From Planctomycetota bacterium (GTDB taxonomy: Bacteria > Planctomycetota > Planctomycetia > Pirellulales > Pirellulaceae), in the NCBI GenBank assembly GCA_014238905.1, contig JABAAE010000001.1, positions 685,467 through 749,466 on the forward strand: a stretch of DNA of 64,000 nt, read 5' to 3'. Within the stretch, counting starts at the first letter, position 1. Each line of letters begins with the position of its first letter. Positions 56,763 through 64,000 of this stretch are shown here, piece after piece. Under the pieces are notes generated by a model, which did not search any database, was not told where the DNA came from, and was given only the letters and a program-made list of their open reading frames with translations. The translations under genes and the position numbers were made by a program.

Positions 56763-59700
56763 ATGCGGCGTTCCATTATAGATTTTTTCTTTGTTGGATT
56801 CTGTTTTTTATTTGCGTGTTTTTTTTCAGATGGATCGTCGGCTTGGATGCAGGCTCAGGACAAAAATACGATTGATTTTGTTCGGGACATCAAGCCGATT
56901 TTATCGGATCGATGTTTTCAATGTCATGGCCCCGATGAAAATCAACGGAAAGCGGATTTGCGACTTGATCTTCCACAAGAGGATGTTGGGTCGGTGATCA
57001 AGGTCGGCAATGCTGATCAGAGTGATTTGATCGCAAGGATTGCAAGTGATGATCCAGATCAGGTGATGCCTCCGCCGGACGCCAACAAGAAGGCCTTGAC
57101 GGCGAAAGAGATTGCCACTTTTAAGGCTTGGATTAATCAGGGAGCCAAATTTGAGGGACACTGGGCTTACCAAAGCCCAAGCGTCGGCCCGTTGCCGCGG
57201 CCCACCTCACTACAGGATTGGGCTCAAACACCCATCGACCTTTTTGTCGCCAAACATCTTGAAAAAGCAGGAAAAAAACCGTCCGCTCCGGCGGAGAAGC
57301 GGGTGTTGATCCGCCGCGTTTATTTCGATCTGATCGGTTTGCCACCTTCGCCTGAACAGGTCCAAGCGTACCTGGGTGATGACTCGCCGCGAGCGTTCGA
57401 AAAAATCGTCGACCAGCTTCTTGCTTCCAAGGCATTTGGAGAAAGAATGGCCGTGTTTTGGCTGGACCAGGTCCGCTACGCCGATACCAACGGCATTCAT
57501 GGTGATAACCATCGGGACCATTCTCTTTTTCGCGACTACGTAATCGACGCGTTTAATTCCAATATGCCCTTCGATCAATTTACTCTCGAGCAACTGGCAG
57601 GTGATTTACTGGAGAGCCCAACCAACCAGCAAAGGATTGCCTCCGGATACAACCGCTTGAACATGACCACGCGCGAAGGTGGGGCCCAAGCGAAAGAGTA
57701 TCGAGCGAAATATGCTGCGGATCGGGTCCGAAACGCATCGGTCGTCTGGATGGGTTCGACACTCGGTTGCGCCGAATGCCACGACCACAAGTACGATCCG
57801 TTCAAGAGTGAAGATTTTTATCGGTTTGCAGCGTTCTTTTCCGATATTGAGGAAACAGCAGTAGGGCAGCAGAAGCCGATCCGTTTGCCATCGATGGAAC
57901 AGGAACAAAAACTGGCAAGCGTCCAAAACAAGCTGGCTGCTGCGATGGCTAATCTTGAGGCTCGAACCGATGAAAGGGATGGCCTGTTTCAACAATTCCT
58001 CGATTCAATCCAGCAGATCGTTGCAGCCCAGAAACCGACGTGGATTCCAGTCGTTCCGCGAGAAATGAAATCCTCTGACGGGTCGACGCTGAAAGCCGAG
58101 CAATCGATAGTGACATCTTCGGGGAAAAATCCAGCCAAGGACAATTATACGTTGGTGTTTGAGGGGTTGCCTGCCAAGGTGACGGGATTCCGACTAGAAG
58201 TTTTGGCCGATCCAGCGTTGCCCAATCAGAGCGTGGGTCGCGGGAATGGAAATATTGTTTTGACCAATGTTGTTGCTGAACGAGACGGAGAGTCCGTCAA
58301 AATCAAAAAAGCAATGGCCGATTTTTCTCAGCCCAATCATGATGTTCAATTGGCCATCGACAACAATCCAGCCACAGGTTGGGCCGTCAGTGGCCATACC
58401 CAGAAGGCAAACCGAACGGCTGTTTTTGTGTTCGAAAAGCCTTTGGAGGGTAATGGCAAGAAACGGCTGACGATTCAGCTGATGCACCAGTCGATTTATG
58501 CTCAGCATAACATCGGAAAATTCCGGATTTCACTTTCCGATGTTGCCACGCCGGGTTTATCGAATAATGGGTCGGTACCCGCGGACGTCATCACTATTTT
58601 GAAAAAAGAGAAACCCTCGCGTTCGGAGGCGGAAACCAAACGTCTATATGGGTATTTTCTGGATACCAGTGACACGATGAAAACTCTCAGGGAATCCGTG
58701 CAGCAATTGCAGAAAGCAAAAACGGATCTGGAAAAATCGTTTCGATCGATTCTGGTGACAAAGAGTATCAAGCCTCGCATGACTCGTGTTTTGCCACGTG
58801 GAAATTGGCTTGATGATTCGGGACCGGTGGTCCAACCGGGAGTTCCTTCGTTTCTGACGCAAATTAAAGGCACCGCCAATGGCAGCCCTAATCGGTACGA
58901 TTTGGCGAAGTGGATTGTTGATCCGGCGAATCCTTTGACCGCTCGGGTGATTGTCAACCGTTTATGGAAAATCGCGTTTGGTTCAGGCTTGGTTCGAACG
59001 CCGGATGACTTTGGGTCCCAGGGCAGGGTACCGACTCATCCCCGATTGTTGGACTATTTAGCCGGGGAATTTGTAGAGTCCGGCTGGAACATGAAGGCCT
59101 TGTTGAAATTGATTGTGCTAAGCAATACCTACAAGCAGTCATCGATGATTGATCCAGACGCCGCCAAAGAGGATCCTGACAACCTGCTTTTGACCCGGCA
59201 GAATCGATTCCGATTGGACGCAGAATTTGTACGGGATAATGCTTTGATGGTCAGCGGACTGCTGATCGAGCAAGTAGGAGGGGACAGCGTCAAACCGTAT
59301 CAGCCGACTGGCTACTGGCAACACCTGAATTTTCCTCGACGCACCTACCAGGCCAGCGGTGATCAGAATCAGTATCGAAGGGGGTTGTATTCCTACTGGT
59401 GTCGTACTTTTCTTCATCCGAGCCTGTCCGTTTTTGATGCACCGTCCCGTGAGGAATCTTGTGTCCAGCGGCCACGATCCAACACACCACTTCAGGCGTT
59501 GGTTCTGCTAAACGATCCCAGCTATGTTGAGGCGGCACAGGCGCTGGCTGAGACCATTATGCGTCGCGAGGATTTGACCGAAAATCGTATTTCGCTTGGA
59601 TTCATGATGGCTTTAGGTCGAAAGCCGACGGCCAAGGAATCGGGGCTGTTGACTCGGCTTTTGAACGATCAGTTGGAACAGTTTTCCCAAGATACCGATT

Positions 59701-59828
59701 CATCCAAAAAGGCGATTAAGGCCGGAAACCGGTCACCTGCTGCGGATCTTGATGCAAACACACTGGCTGCCTGGGCGTCGGTAACGAGGGTGCTGCTTAA
59801 CCTGCACGAAACCATTACAAGATATTAA
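56763..59828 (+). CDS. PSCyt1/DUF1549/DUF1553 (PSD1) planctomycete protein
   Basis: A 1021-aa exported protein. After a signal peptide (about 1-32) comes a planctomycete cytochrome-c-like domain with CFQCHGPDE (about 52-60, CxxCH haem motif). DUF1549 follows (about 150-365, with RRVYFDLIGLPPSPEQV and CAECHDHKYDPF, a second CxxCH), then a variable middle with coiled-coil stretches, then DUF1553 (about 700-985, with NPLTARVIVNRLWKIAFGSGLV and SREESCVQRPRSNTPLQALVLLND). These proteins are hallmarks of planctomycetes. They are always paired with DUF1501 proteins, as here, and are thought to act in periplasmic polymer breakdown, with exact chemistry unknown. Confidence 0.95.
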   Translation: MRRSIIDFFFVGFCFLFACFFSDGSSAWMQAQDKNTIDFVRDIKPILSDRCFQCHGPDENQRKADLRLDLPQEDVGSVIKVGNADQSDLIARIASDDPDQVMPPPDANKKALTAKEIATFKAWINQGAKFEGHWAYQSPSVGPLPRPTSLQDWAQTPIDLFVAKHLEKAGKKPSAPAEKRVLIRRVYFDLIGLPPSPEQVQAYLGDDSPRAFEKIVDQLLASKAFGERMAVFWLDQVRYADTNGIHGDNHRDHSLFRDYVIDAFNSNMPFDQFTLEQLAGDLLESPTNQQRIASGYNRLNMTTREGGAQAKEYRAKYAADRVRNASVVWMGSTLGCAECHDHKYDPFKSEDFYRFAAFFSDIEETAVGQQKPIRLPSMEQEQKLASVQNKLAAAMANLEARTDERDGLFQQFLDSIQQIVAAQKPTWIPVVPREMKSSDGSTLKAEQSIVTSSGKNPAKDNYTLVFEGLPAKVTGFRLEVLADPALPNQSVGRGNGNIVLTNVVAERDGESVKIKKAMADFSQPNHDVQLAIDNNPATGWAVSGHTQKANRTAVFVFEKPLEGNGKKRLTIQLMHQSIYAQHNIGKFRISLSDVATPGLSNNGSVPADVITILKKEKPSRSEAETKRLYGYFLDTSDTMKTLRESVQQLQKAKTDLEKSFRSILVTKSIKPRMTRVLPRGNWLDDSGPVVQPGVPSFLTQIKGTANGSPNRYDLAKWIVDPANPLTARVIVNRLWKIAFGSGLVRTPDDFGSQGRVPTHPRLLDYLAGEFVESGWNMKALLKLIVLSNTYKQSSMIDPDAAKEDPDNLLLTRQNRFRLDAEFVRDNALMVSGLLIEQVGGDSVKPYQPTGYWQHLNFPRRTYQASGDQNQYRRGLYSYWCRTFLHPSLSVFDAPSREESCVQRPRSNTPLQALVLLNDPSYVEAAQALAETIMRREDLTENRISLGFMMALGRKPTAKESGLLTRLLNDQLEQFSQDTDSSKKAIKAGNRSPAADLDANTLAAWASVTRVLLNLHETITRY

Positions 59829-59881
59829 TTTGCATTTCGGAGACCAAAACCGGTTTCCGCCCGATTACTTCATTTTCGAAA

Positions 59882-61330
59882 ATGGAATCCATGTTTATCC
59901 AGAATCTGATTGGAATAGAAAATACGCGAAGGTCTTTTCTTTCGAAAAGTGTCACAGGAATTGGAATGACGGCTCTGGCCAGCCTGATAGATCCGACGAT
60001 GGGAAATGGTGCGGAGGACCAATCGGATCTTCGTACCACGGGCCATCTGGGTCATTTACATCATGTCCCCAAGGCCAAGCGGGTGATCTTTCTTTGTCAG
60101 GCGGGAGGAATGTCCCATTTGGAAACATTTGATCACAAACCAAAATTGGCAGAATTGCACGACAAGCCGATGCCTGATTCCTACACCAAAGGGCAGCCCA
60201 TCGCTCAATTGCAGGGAAAGCAGTTGAAGTGCTTTGCACCGCAGCATGCATTCAAAAAATATGGCGATTCCGGAAACGAAATCTGTTCGATATTTCCGAA
60301 GTTGGGCGAGGTCGCCGACGAACTCTGTATCGTCCGGTCCATGCGGACCGAAGCGATCAACCATGATCCGGCCCATACTTTTATGAATACAGGAAGTCTG
60401 ATTTCAGGACGGCCAGCGATGGGTTCCTGGTTGACTTATGGATTGGGAAACGAAGCGAATGACCTGCCTGGGTTTGTTGTTCTGACGTCATTGGGACGCC
60501 ACGGGCAGGCTCAGCCGATCGCGGCCCGCCAATGGCATAGTGGATTTCTGCCAAGCCGTCATCAAGGAGTGGAGTTTCGCTCCACCGGGGATCCGGTCCT
60601 TTATGTGACCAATCCCAAGGGTGTGTCCCGGAAGAAACAGGGACAAATCGTGGATGCCATTAATGAACTCAATCGTTTGCAATTCGAAAAAGTGAAAGAT
60701 CCGGAAATCAAAACCCGAATTGCCCAATACGAATTGGCGTACAAGATGCAGGCCAGCGTGCCGGAATTGATGGACGTTTCAAAAGAACCGCAACATGTTC
60801 TGGACATGTATGGCACCAAGGGCGCCGACGGCTCTTTTGCTGCCAATTGCCTGTTGGCAAGAAGGCTGGCCGAACGAGGGGTGCGTTTTATTCAGCTCTA
60901 TCACCGTGGGTGGGATCACCATGGCGGAATCAAGAATAGTATCCCCAAAACGGCTGCCGAAGTTGATCAGGGAACAGCTGCCCTGATCAAGGATTTGAAA
61001 AAACGGGATATGTTAAAAGATACCTTGATCATATTTGGTGGTGAATTTGGCCGCACGCCAATGGCGCAGGGCAATGGCCGGGATCATCACATCAAGGGTT
61101 TCTCACATTTTATGTGCGGTGGTGGTGTTAAACCGGGAATAACCCACGGTCAAACGGACGAATTGGGTTACAACGCGGTTGAGGACGTGGTTTCGGTCCA
61201 CGACATGCACGCGACACTGCTCCACCTGTTAGGTGTCGACCACAACCGATTCACCTACAAGTTTCAAGGGTTGGACATGCGGTTGACGGGCGTTGAAGAG
61301 GCGCAAGTCGTCAAAAAAATTCTTCTTTGA
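59882..61330 (+). CDS. DUF1501 domain protein, Tat-exported
   Basis: A 482-aa protein, partner of the PSD1 gene 53 bp upstream. A Tat signal (TRRSFLSKSVTGIGMTALASL, about 15-35) is followed by the sulfatase/alkaline-phosphatase-like DUF1501 fold: VIFLCQAGGMSHLETFDHKP, HDPAHTFMNTGS, QLYHRGWDHHGG, IFGGEFGRTPMAQGNGRDHH and HDMHATLLHLLG, with many potential metal ligands. The reaction is unknown. It is probably co-transcribed with the upstream gene. Confidence 0.94.
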   Translation: MESMFIQNLIGIENTRRSFLSKSVTGIGMTALASLIDPTMGNGAEDQSDLRTTGHLGHLHHVPKAKRVIFLCQAGGMSHLETFDHKPKLAELHDKPMPDSYTKGQPIAQLQGKQLKCFAPQHAFKKYGDSGNEICSIFPKLGEVADELCIVRSMRTEAINHDPAHTFMNTGSLISGRPAMGSWLTYGLGNEANDLPGFVVLTSLGRHGQAQPIAARQWHSGFLPSRHQGVEFRSTGDPVLYVTNPKGVSRKKQGQIVDAINELNRLQFEKVKDPEIKTRIAQYELAYKMQASVPELMDVSKEPQHVLDMYGTKGADGSFAANCLLARRLAERGVRFIQLYHRGWDHHGGIKNSIPKTAAEVDQGTAALIKDLKKRDMLKDTLIIFGGEFGRTPMAQGNGRDHHIKGFSHFMCGGGVKPGITHGQTDELGYNAVEDVVSVHDMHATLLHLLGVDHNRFTYKFQGLDMRLTGVEEAQVVKKILL

Positions 61331-61474
61331 GAGAGGGGTTTTGTAATTCGATGGCAAGTTGCTGAAATTCGCACTTCAGCAACAAAGCATGAGTCGAAAG
61401 AATCCCCAGCACAGCAACTTTCGGCGGCGCGAGTTGGAAGTGTGAAAAGTTCGGCTTTCAGTTTGAGCTATCGC

Positions 61475-61538
61475 ACCATCAGATCGTAAAACCATCAGAT
61501 CGTAAAACCATCAGATCGTAAAACCATCAAATCGCAAG
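61475..61538. repeat. 16-bp tandem repeat, four copies
   Basis: Three exact copies of ACCATCAGATCGTAAA (61475-61522) and a diverged fourth (61523-61538), 145 bp after the DUF1501 gene and 31 bp before the next. Confidence 0.95.
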
Positions 61539-61569
61539 GCGTCAAATTTAAAACCTGCATCACAATGAT

Positions 61570-61824
61570 ATGGATTTTAAATACCGCGACACTTATACAG
61601 TGGAAGTGTACAAAAGTGGCTTGAAGGCAGGCCAAAGCGTCCGGCTGAAGAAAGATCTTGTATGTCGAGATCACCGGGGTACTGTAACAGAAACGATCAA
61701 GGCGGAGTCAGTTTGGTTGGTTTTAAACGGTTGCTCGACCGATCCAAAAGTGGTATTTCTTCAGCAACCTGATGGAGAACCCCACACTTGGGACGATGAT
61801 CGAATCCATATTCGAGTTCTTTGA
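61570..61824 (+). CDS. Conserved hypothetical small protein
   Basis: An 84-aa soluble protein with no signal: MDFKYRDTYTVEVYKSGLKAG, VCRDHRGTVTETIKAESVWL and HTWDDDRIHIRVL. Predicted mostly beta. No family was recognised. The spacer on its 5' side is a tandem repeat; on its 3' side is a long gap. Confidence 0.6.
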   Translation: MDFKYRDTYTVEVYKSGLKAGQSVRLKKDLVCRDHRGTVTETIKAESVWLVLNGCSTDPKVVFLQQPDGEPHTWDDDRIHIRVL

Positions 61825-62291
61825 ATTAGTAGATTAGGCTGACGGTGCAGGCCTAAATAGAAGCGGGGCAGTCTGCGTTTAGAATGCTGGTTTTATTTTT
61901 GCTTGTCATTCTCAATGTGTTCATCCGCTTGCTGCAGCGACTTGGTTATCTGATTGCGGGCCATTCGCTTTTTTAACGTTATGAAAAAGCTACACGCACC
62001 TTTGGATGTTTCTTCCCTTCTGGTCGTCTTCAGCAGCACTTTTTTTTTAGCTTTAGTTTGAATTCAGACCGTCGGAACATTCGAAACGGCCGAATGGCGA
62101 TCTGAACAAAAGAATGGCCACCGATTTGGTGATTTTTGTCTCAAATCATGATTTTCGTCTCAATATGATTCAGGTGAAAAGTCAGTTTTTCCAATAAGTC
62201 GCGGCAAAAGAGTTCTTAGGGGTTTGGCACACGGTTTGCCTTGTCAAACAGTTTGTTCTTACCTCTCCTATCTTCCTCCTTGAGTGACCTC
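61825..62291. other. Spacer with promoter region of the repeat protein
   Basis: 467 bases without a gene; its end holds a sigma-54-type promoter at 62224-62239. Confidence 0.5.
62224..62239 (+). promoter_or_regulatory. Sigma-54-type (-24/-12) promoter
   Basis: TTGGCAC-ACGG-TTTGC, with GG at 62226-62227 and GC at 62238-62239 exactly 12 bp apart, as in the sigma-54 consensus TGGCACG-N4-TTGCW; one consensus G is A and W is C. The start of transcription would be near 62251, 41 bp before the ATG. Confidence 0.6.
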
Positions 62292-63893
62292 ATGTCTCAT
62301 CTTTTCAAATCGCCAATTTACTTGGCAACACTCGTTCTGATCGTTTTGGGAATCGCAAGCCAAAAACAAGCAACCGCCCTGCCACAGGAACCACTTCCAC
62401 CCGCCAAGCCTGAATTAATCAACCTGTATTTCGCCGAACTAAACCGAAGTCATTGCGATCATCTGGTCGTCGCGATCCTGCAAGGAACCCTCCCTTCCAC
62501 TAAAAGTAAAGAAGGGGTTGTCGTCGACTTGTTCCCACCGACTAATGACGGTACCAAAAACCTGCCCAAAGAAGGCCAAGTCATCGACTTGTTCCCACCG
62601 GGAAATGACGGTACCAAAAACCTGCCCAAAGAAGGCCAAGTCATCGACATGTTCCCACCGGGAAATACCGGTACCAAAAACCTGCCCAAAGAAGGCCAAG
62701 TCGTCAGCTTGTTCCCACCGACTAATGACGGCACTCGAACCGACACCGGTGGCGGAACGGGATCGGGTGATTCAACACCGGGGGCCGTCAACTACAGCAG
62801 TTCGCGTTCCAACCGACCAAGTTCCACCGATACCGGTGAAGGTGATCTCCTCCAGAAATCCGACGTCGTCCAATGCGAGCATTGTGGCGCGTCGTGTACC
62901 GAACCATGCCGCTGTAATCCTTCGGGGATCGGCCTGATCTTTGGAGCCACCGACGACCAATTGGGAATGATGCAAACTGAAGAGGGATTCAGTTACATCA
63001 CCTATCAAACCTCCTACGGCATGCGGGCGGTCACACTCATTTCGATGGGACCTGATTCCAATCAAATCCTGGCCATCGCCAAAGGCTGGAAACAGGACGA
63101 CGATTGTCACCAGGATCACCAGCAGAGACCACCGGTCTCCGTAGACCCCAACCCGTATGCCGAGGTCGGCGTCGCCCATAACCGGACACTGGACTATCTG
63201 ACACCCGATCTCAACCTGACCCTGCTGAACTTACGGCAAGGCAATGACAAAGTGGTTCGCAAAAAACCGGGCCGAACGTCCTTTGGCAACATCACGCTCC
63301 AACGAGCCGATCGGAATGCTCCCAGTGACGAGTTGCTCTATTTCAACAGCGGTCTGTTCATGTCCCAAATCTACCGTCTGCCCGCCGACCAATTCCTGCC
63401 GGCCAACGAGGTCCTGAAAGACGTCGCAATGATTGCCGAAGACGGATACGGTTTCTATCAGGATTTCCAAAACCGCCTCTCAGACAAAGACCCCAGCAAA
63501 AGGGCTTTTCAGCAACTCGAAGAGACCATCCTGTTGAGTCCCGATCTTAAGGCGTTTAACCGTGCCATTGACCAACAGGTAGTCGAGACGATGCTCTCCC
63601 GAGAGTACGACAATGACCAACGATCACTGGTTCTCGGTTCGCTCTCCCTTGCCAAAGGGACCGTCGCCTACTGGAATGGCCAGGACGACATTTTTGAGGG
63701 TGACATCATCGAACGAGGGAACGGAAAATTCTGGGCGGACCTCGGCGGGTTTGCCGCCGGTTTCACTGGATCCTTGATTTACAACAACAATAACGGCTCG
63801 GGGAGCGACGTCAATCCTTTCACCGCCGGTGGGACCATGGGCAGTTTGGCTTCGGCCCTCGTGGGTGATAAAGAGGAGGAAACAGGCAACTAA
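62292..63893 (+). CDS. Secreted protein with 20-residue tandem repeats and Cys/His cluster
   Basis: 533 aa from ATG 62292 (MSHLFKSPIYLATLVL, signal peptide to about residue 33). About residues 75-140 hold three full copies and a partial fourth of a 20-residue unit, VIDLFPPGNDGTKNLPKEGQ. Next is a Ser/Gly/Thr-rich linker, then a Cys-rich patch CEHCGASCTEPCRC (about 195-210) that could bind metal or form disulfides. The C-terminal two thirds are globular with no family I recognise, ending in a Gly/Asn-rich stretch and VGDKEEETGN. A TTG at 62241 opens the frame but lies upstream of the expected transcription start. A sigma-54-type promoter precedes it and a terminator follows. Confidence 0.75.
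   Translation: MSHLFKSPIYLATLVLIVLGIASQKQATALPQEPLPPAKPELINLYFAELNRSHCDHLVVAILQGTLPSTKSKEGVVVDLFPPTNDGTKNLPKEGQVIDLFPPGNDGTKNLPKEGQVIDMFPPGNTGTKNLPKEGQVVSLFPPTNDGTRTDTGGGTGSGDSTPGAVNYSSSRSNRPSSTDTGEGDLLQKSDVVQCEHCGASCTEPCRCNPSGIGLIFGATDDQLGMMQTEEGFSYITYQTSYGMRAVTLISMGPDSNQILAIAKGWKQDDDCHQDHQQRPPVSVDPNPYAEVGVAHNRTLDYLTPDLNLTLLNLRQGNDKVVRKKPGRTSFGNITLQRADRNAPSDELLYFNSGLFMSQIYRLPADQFLPANEVLKDVAMIAEDGYGFYQDFQNRLSDKDPSKRAFQQLEETILLSPDLKAFNRAIDQQVVETMLSREYDNDQRSLVLGSLSLAKGTVAYWNGQDDIFEGDIIERGNGKFWADLGGFAAGFTGSLIYNNNNGSGSDVNPFTAGGTMGSLASALVGDKEEETGN
62521..62720. repeat. 60-bp tandem repeat (20 codons per unit)
   Basis: Three 60-bp units starting at 62521, 62581 and 62641, then a partial fourth from 62701 to about 62732, with few mismatches between units. 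It encodes the LFPP repeat of the secreted protein. Confidence 0.95.
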
Positions 63894-63908
63894 TTCCCTT
63901 ACAAAAAA

Positions 63909-63929
63909 CCGGCGGCTGGATACCGCCGG
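63909..63929. repeat. Hairpin CCGGCGG / CCGCCGG
   Basis: A perfect 7-bp stem with a 7-nt loop, 16 bp after the stop codon of the repeat protein. Confidence 0.7.
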
Positions 63930-63961
63930 TAATCAAACCGGTAATCAAACCGGTGATCAAA
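63926..63961. repeat. 12-bp tandem repeat, three copies
   Basis: CCGGTAATCAAA, CCGGTAATCAAA and CCGGTGATCAAA. Confidence 0.9.
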
Positions 63962-63963
63962 CC

Positions 63964-63999
63964 AAAGCAGACGCCAACAAAATTGGTGTCTGCTTTTTT
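63964..63999 (+). terminator. Rho-independent terminator of the repeat-protein gene
   Basis: A 14-bp stem AAAGCAGACGCCAA / TTGGTGTCTGCTTT (one G-U pair) with loop CAAAA, running into six Ts at the right edge of the window. Confidence 0.85.
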
Positions 64000-64000
64000 G

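Noticed and set aside
61475..61538. CRISPR array
   Set aside because: Repeats are 16 bp and directly adjacent with no spacers; no cas genes.
1..64000. tRNA, rRNA or other standard RNA genes
   Set aside because: None could be recognised by eye; a tRNAscan-SE and Infernal run would settle it.

Overview
The window looks like chromosomal DNA from a planctomycete, most likely a Pirellulaceae-type marine or aquatic member. The evidence is the gene content: a PSCyt1/DUF1549/DUF1553 protein paired with a DUF1501 protein, two formylglycine-type sulfatases, a Tat-exported Gfo/Idh/MocA oxidoreductase, sugar-phosphate isomerase/epimerase-like proteins, bacterial tetrahydromethanopterin (H4MPT) C1 genes, and a sigma-54-type promoter in front of a repeat-bearing secreted protein. 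Spacers are long, operons are short, and no rRNA, tRNA, CRISPR array or intact insertion sequence was seen.

Layout. 0-3.6 kb: tripartite RND efflux system (permease fragment and adaptor on minus, outer-membrane factor divergent on plus). 3.7-9.3 kb: K+ channel, CoA-binding protein, a Trx-like/PDZ selenoprotein with an in-frame UGA, a family 2 glycosyltransferase and a large membrane protein. 9.6-14.3 kb: sulfatase, photolyase-related protein, epimerase-like protein. 14.6-19.5 kb: H4MPT formaldehyde oxidation genes (fhcA, ATP-grasp protein, fae, methylene-H4MPT dehydrogenase). 19.6-25.2 kb: oxidoreductase, DksA-type protein overlapping lspA, inositol-monophosphatase family enzyme, beta-CASP hydrolase. 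25.4-31.5 kb: AddB/AddA-like helicase-nuclease pair. 31.6-39.9 kb: glucose dehydrogenase, sulfatase, dprA, EF-P and its beta-lysylation enzyme EpmB (divergent), and a LuxR-type regulator whose receiver domain has Glu in place of the phospho-acceptor Asp. 40-46.8 kb: repeat-tailed secreted protein, HD hydrolase, epimerase, receiver/HATPase regulator. 46.8-53.4 kb: a gene-poor stretch holding two lipoproteins, an SMR exporter, a SelW-like selenoprotein hidden by its UGA codon, and a VOC protein coupled to serine dehydratase. 53.5-64 kb: XerC-like recombinase, exported methyltransferase, the PSD1/DUF1501 pair, and a secreted protein with 20-residue repeats.

Main result: two independent genes are each interrupted by a single UGA exactly where a redox selenocysteine belongs (UxxC in a thioredoxin-like fold; CxxU in SelW/Rdx). 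Each UGA is followed, after the same 18-nt spacer, by a stem-loop with a 5-nt loop starting AG. The first loop, AGGUC, matches the classic SelB-binding loop of E. coli fdhF. The organism very probably uses selenocysteine, and conventional ORF calling truncates one gene and misses the start of the other. A second theme is a set of unrelated 12-22 bp tandem duplications in spacers, mostly just after gene ends.
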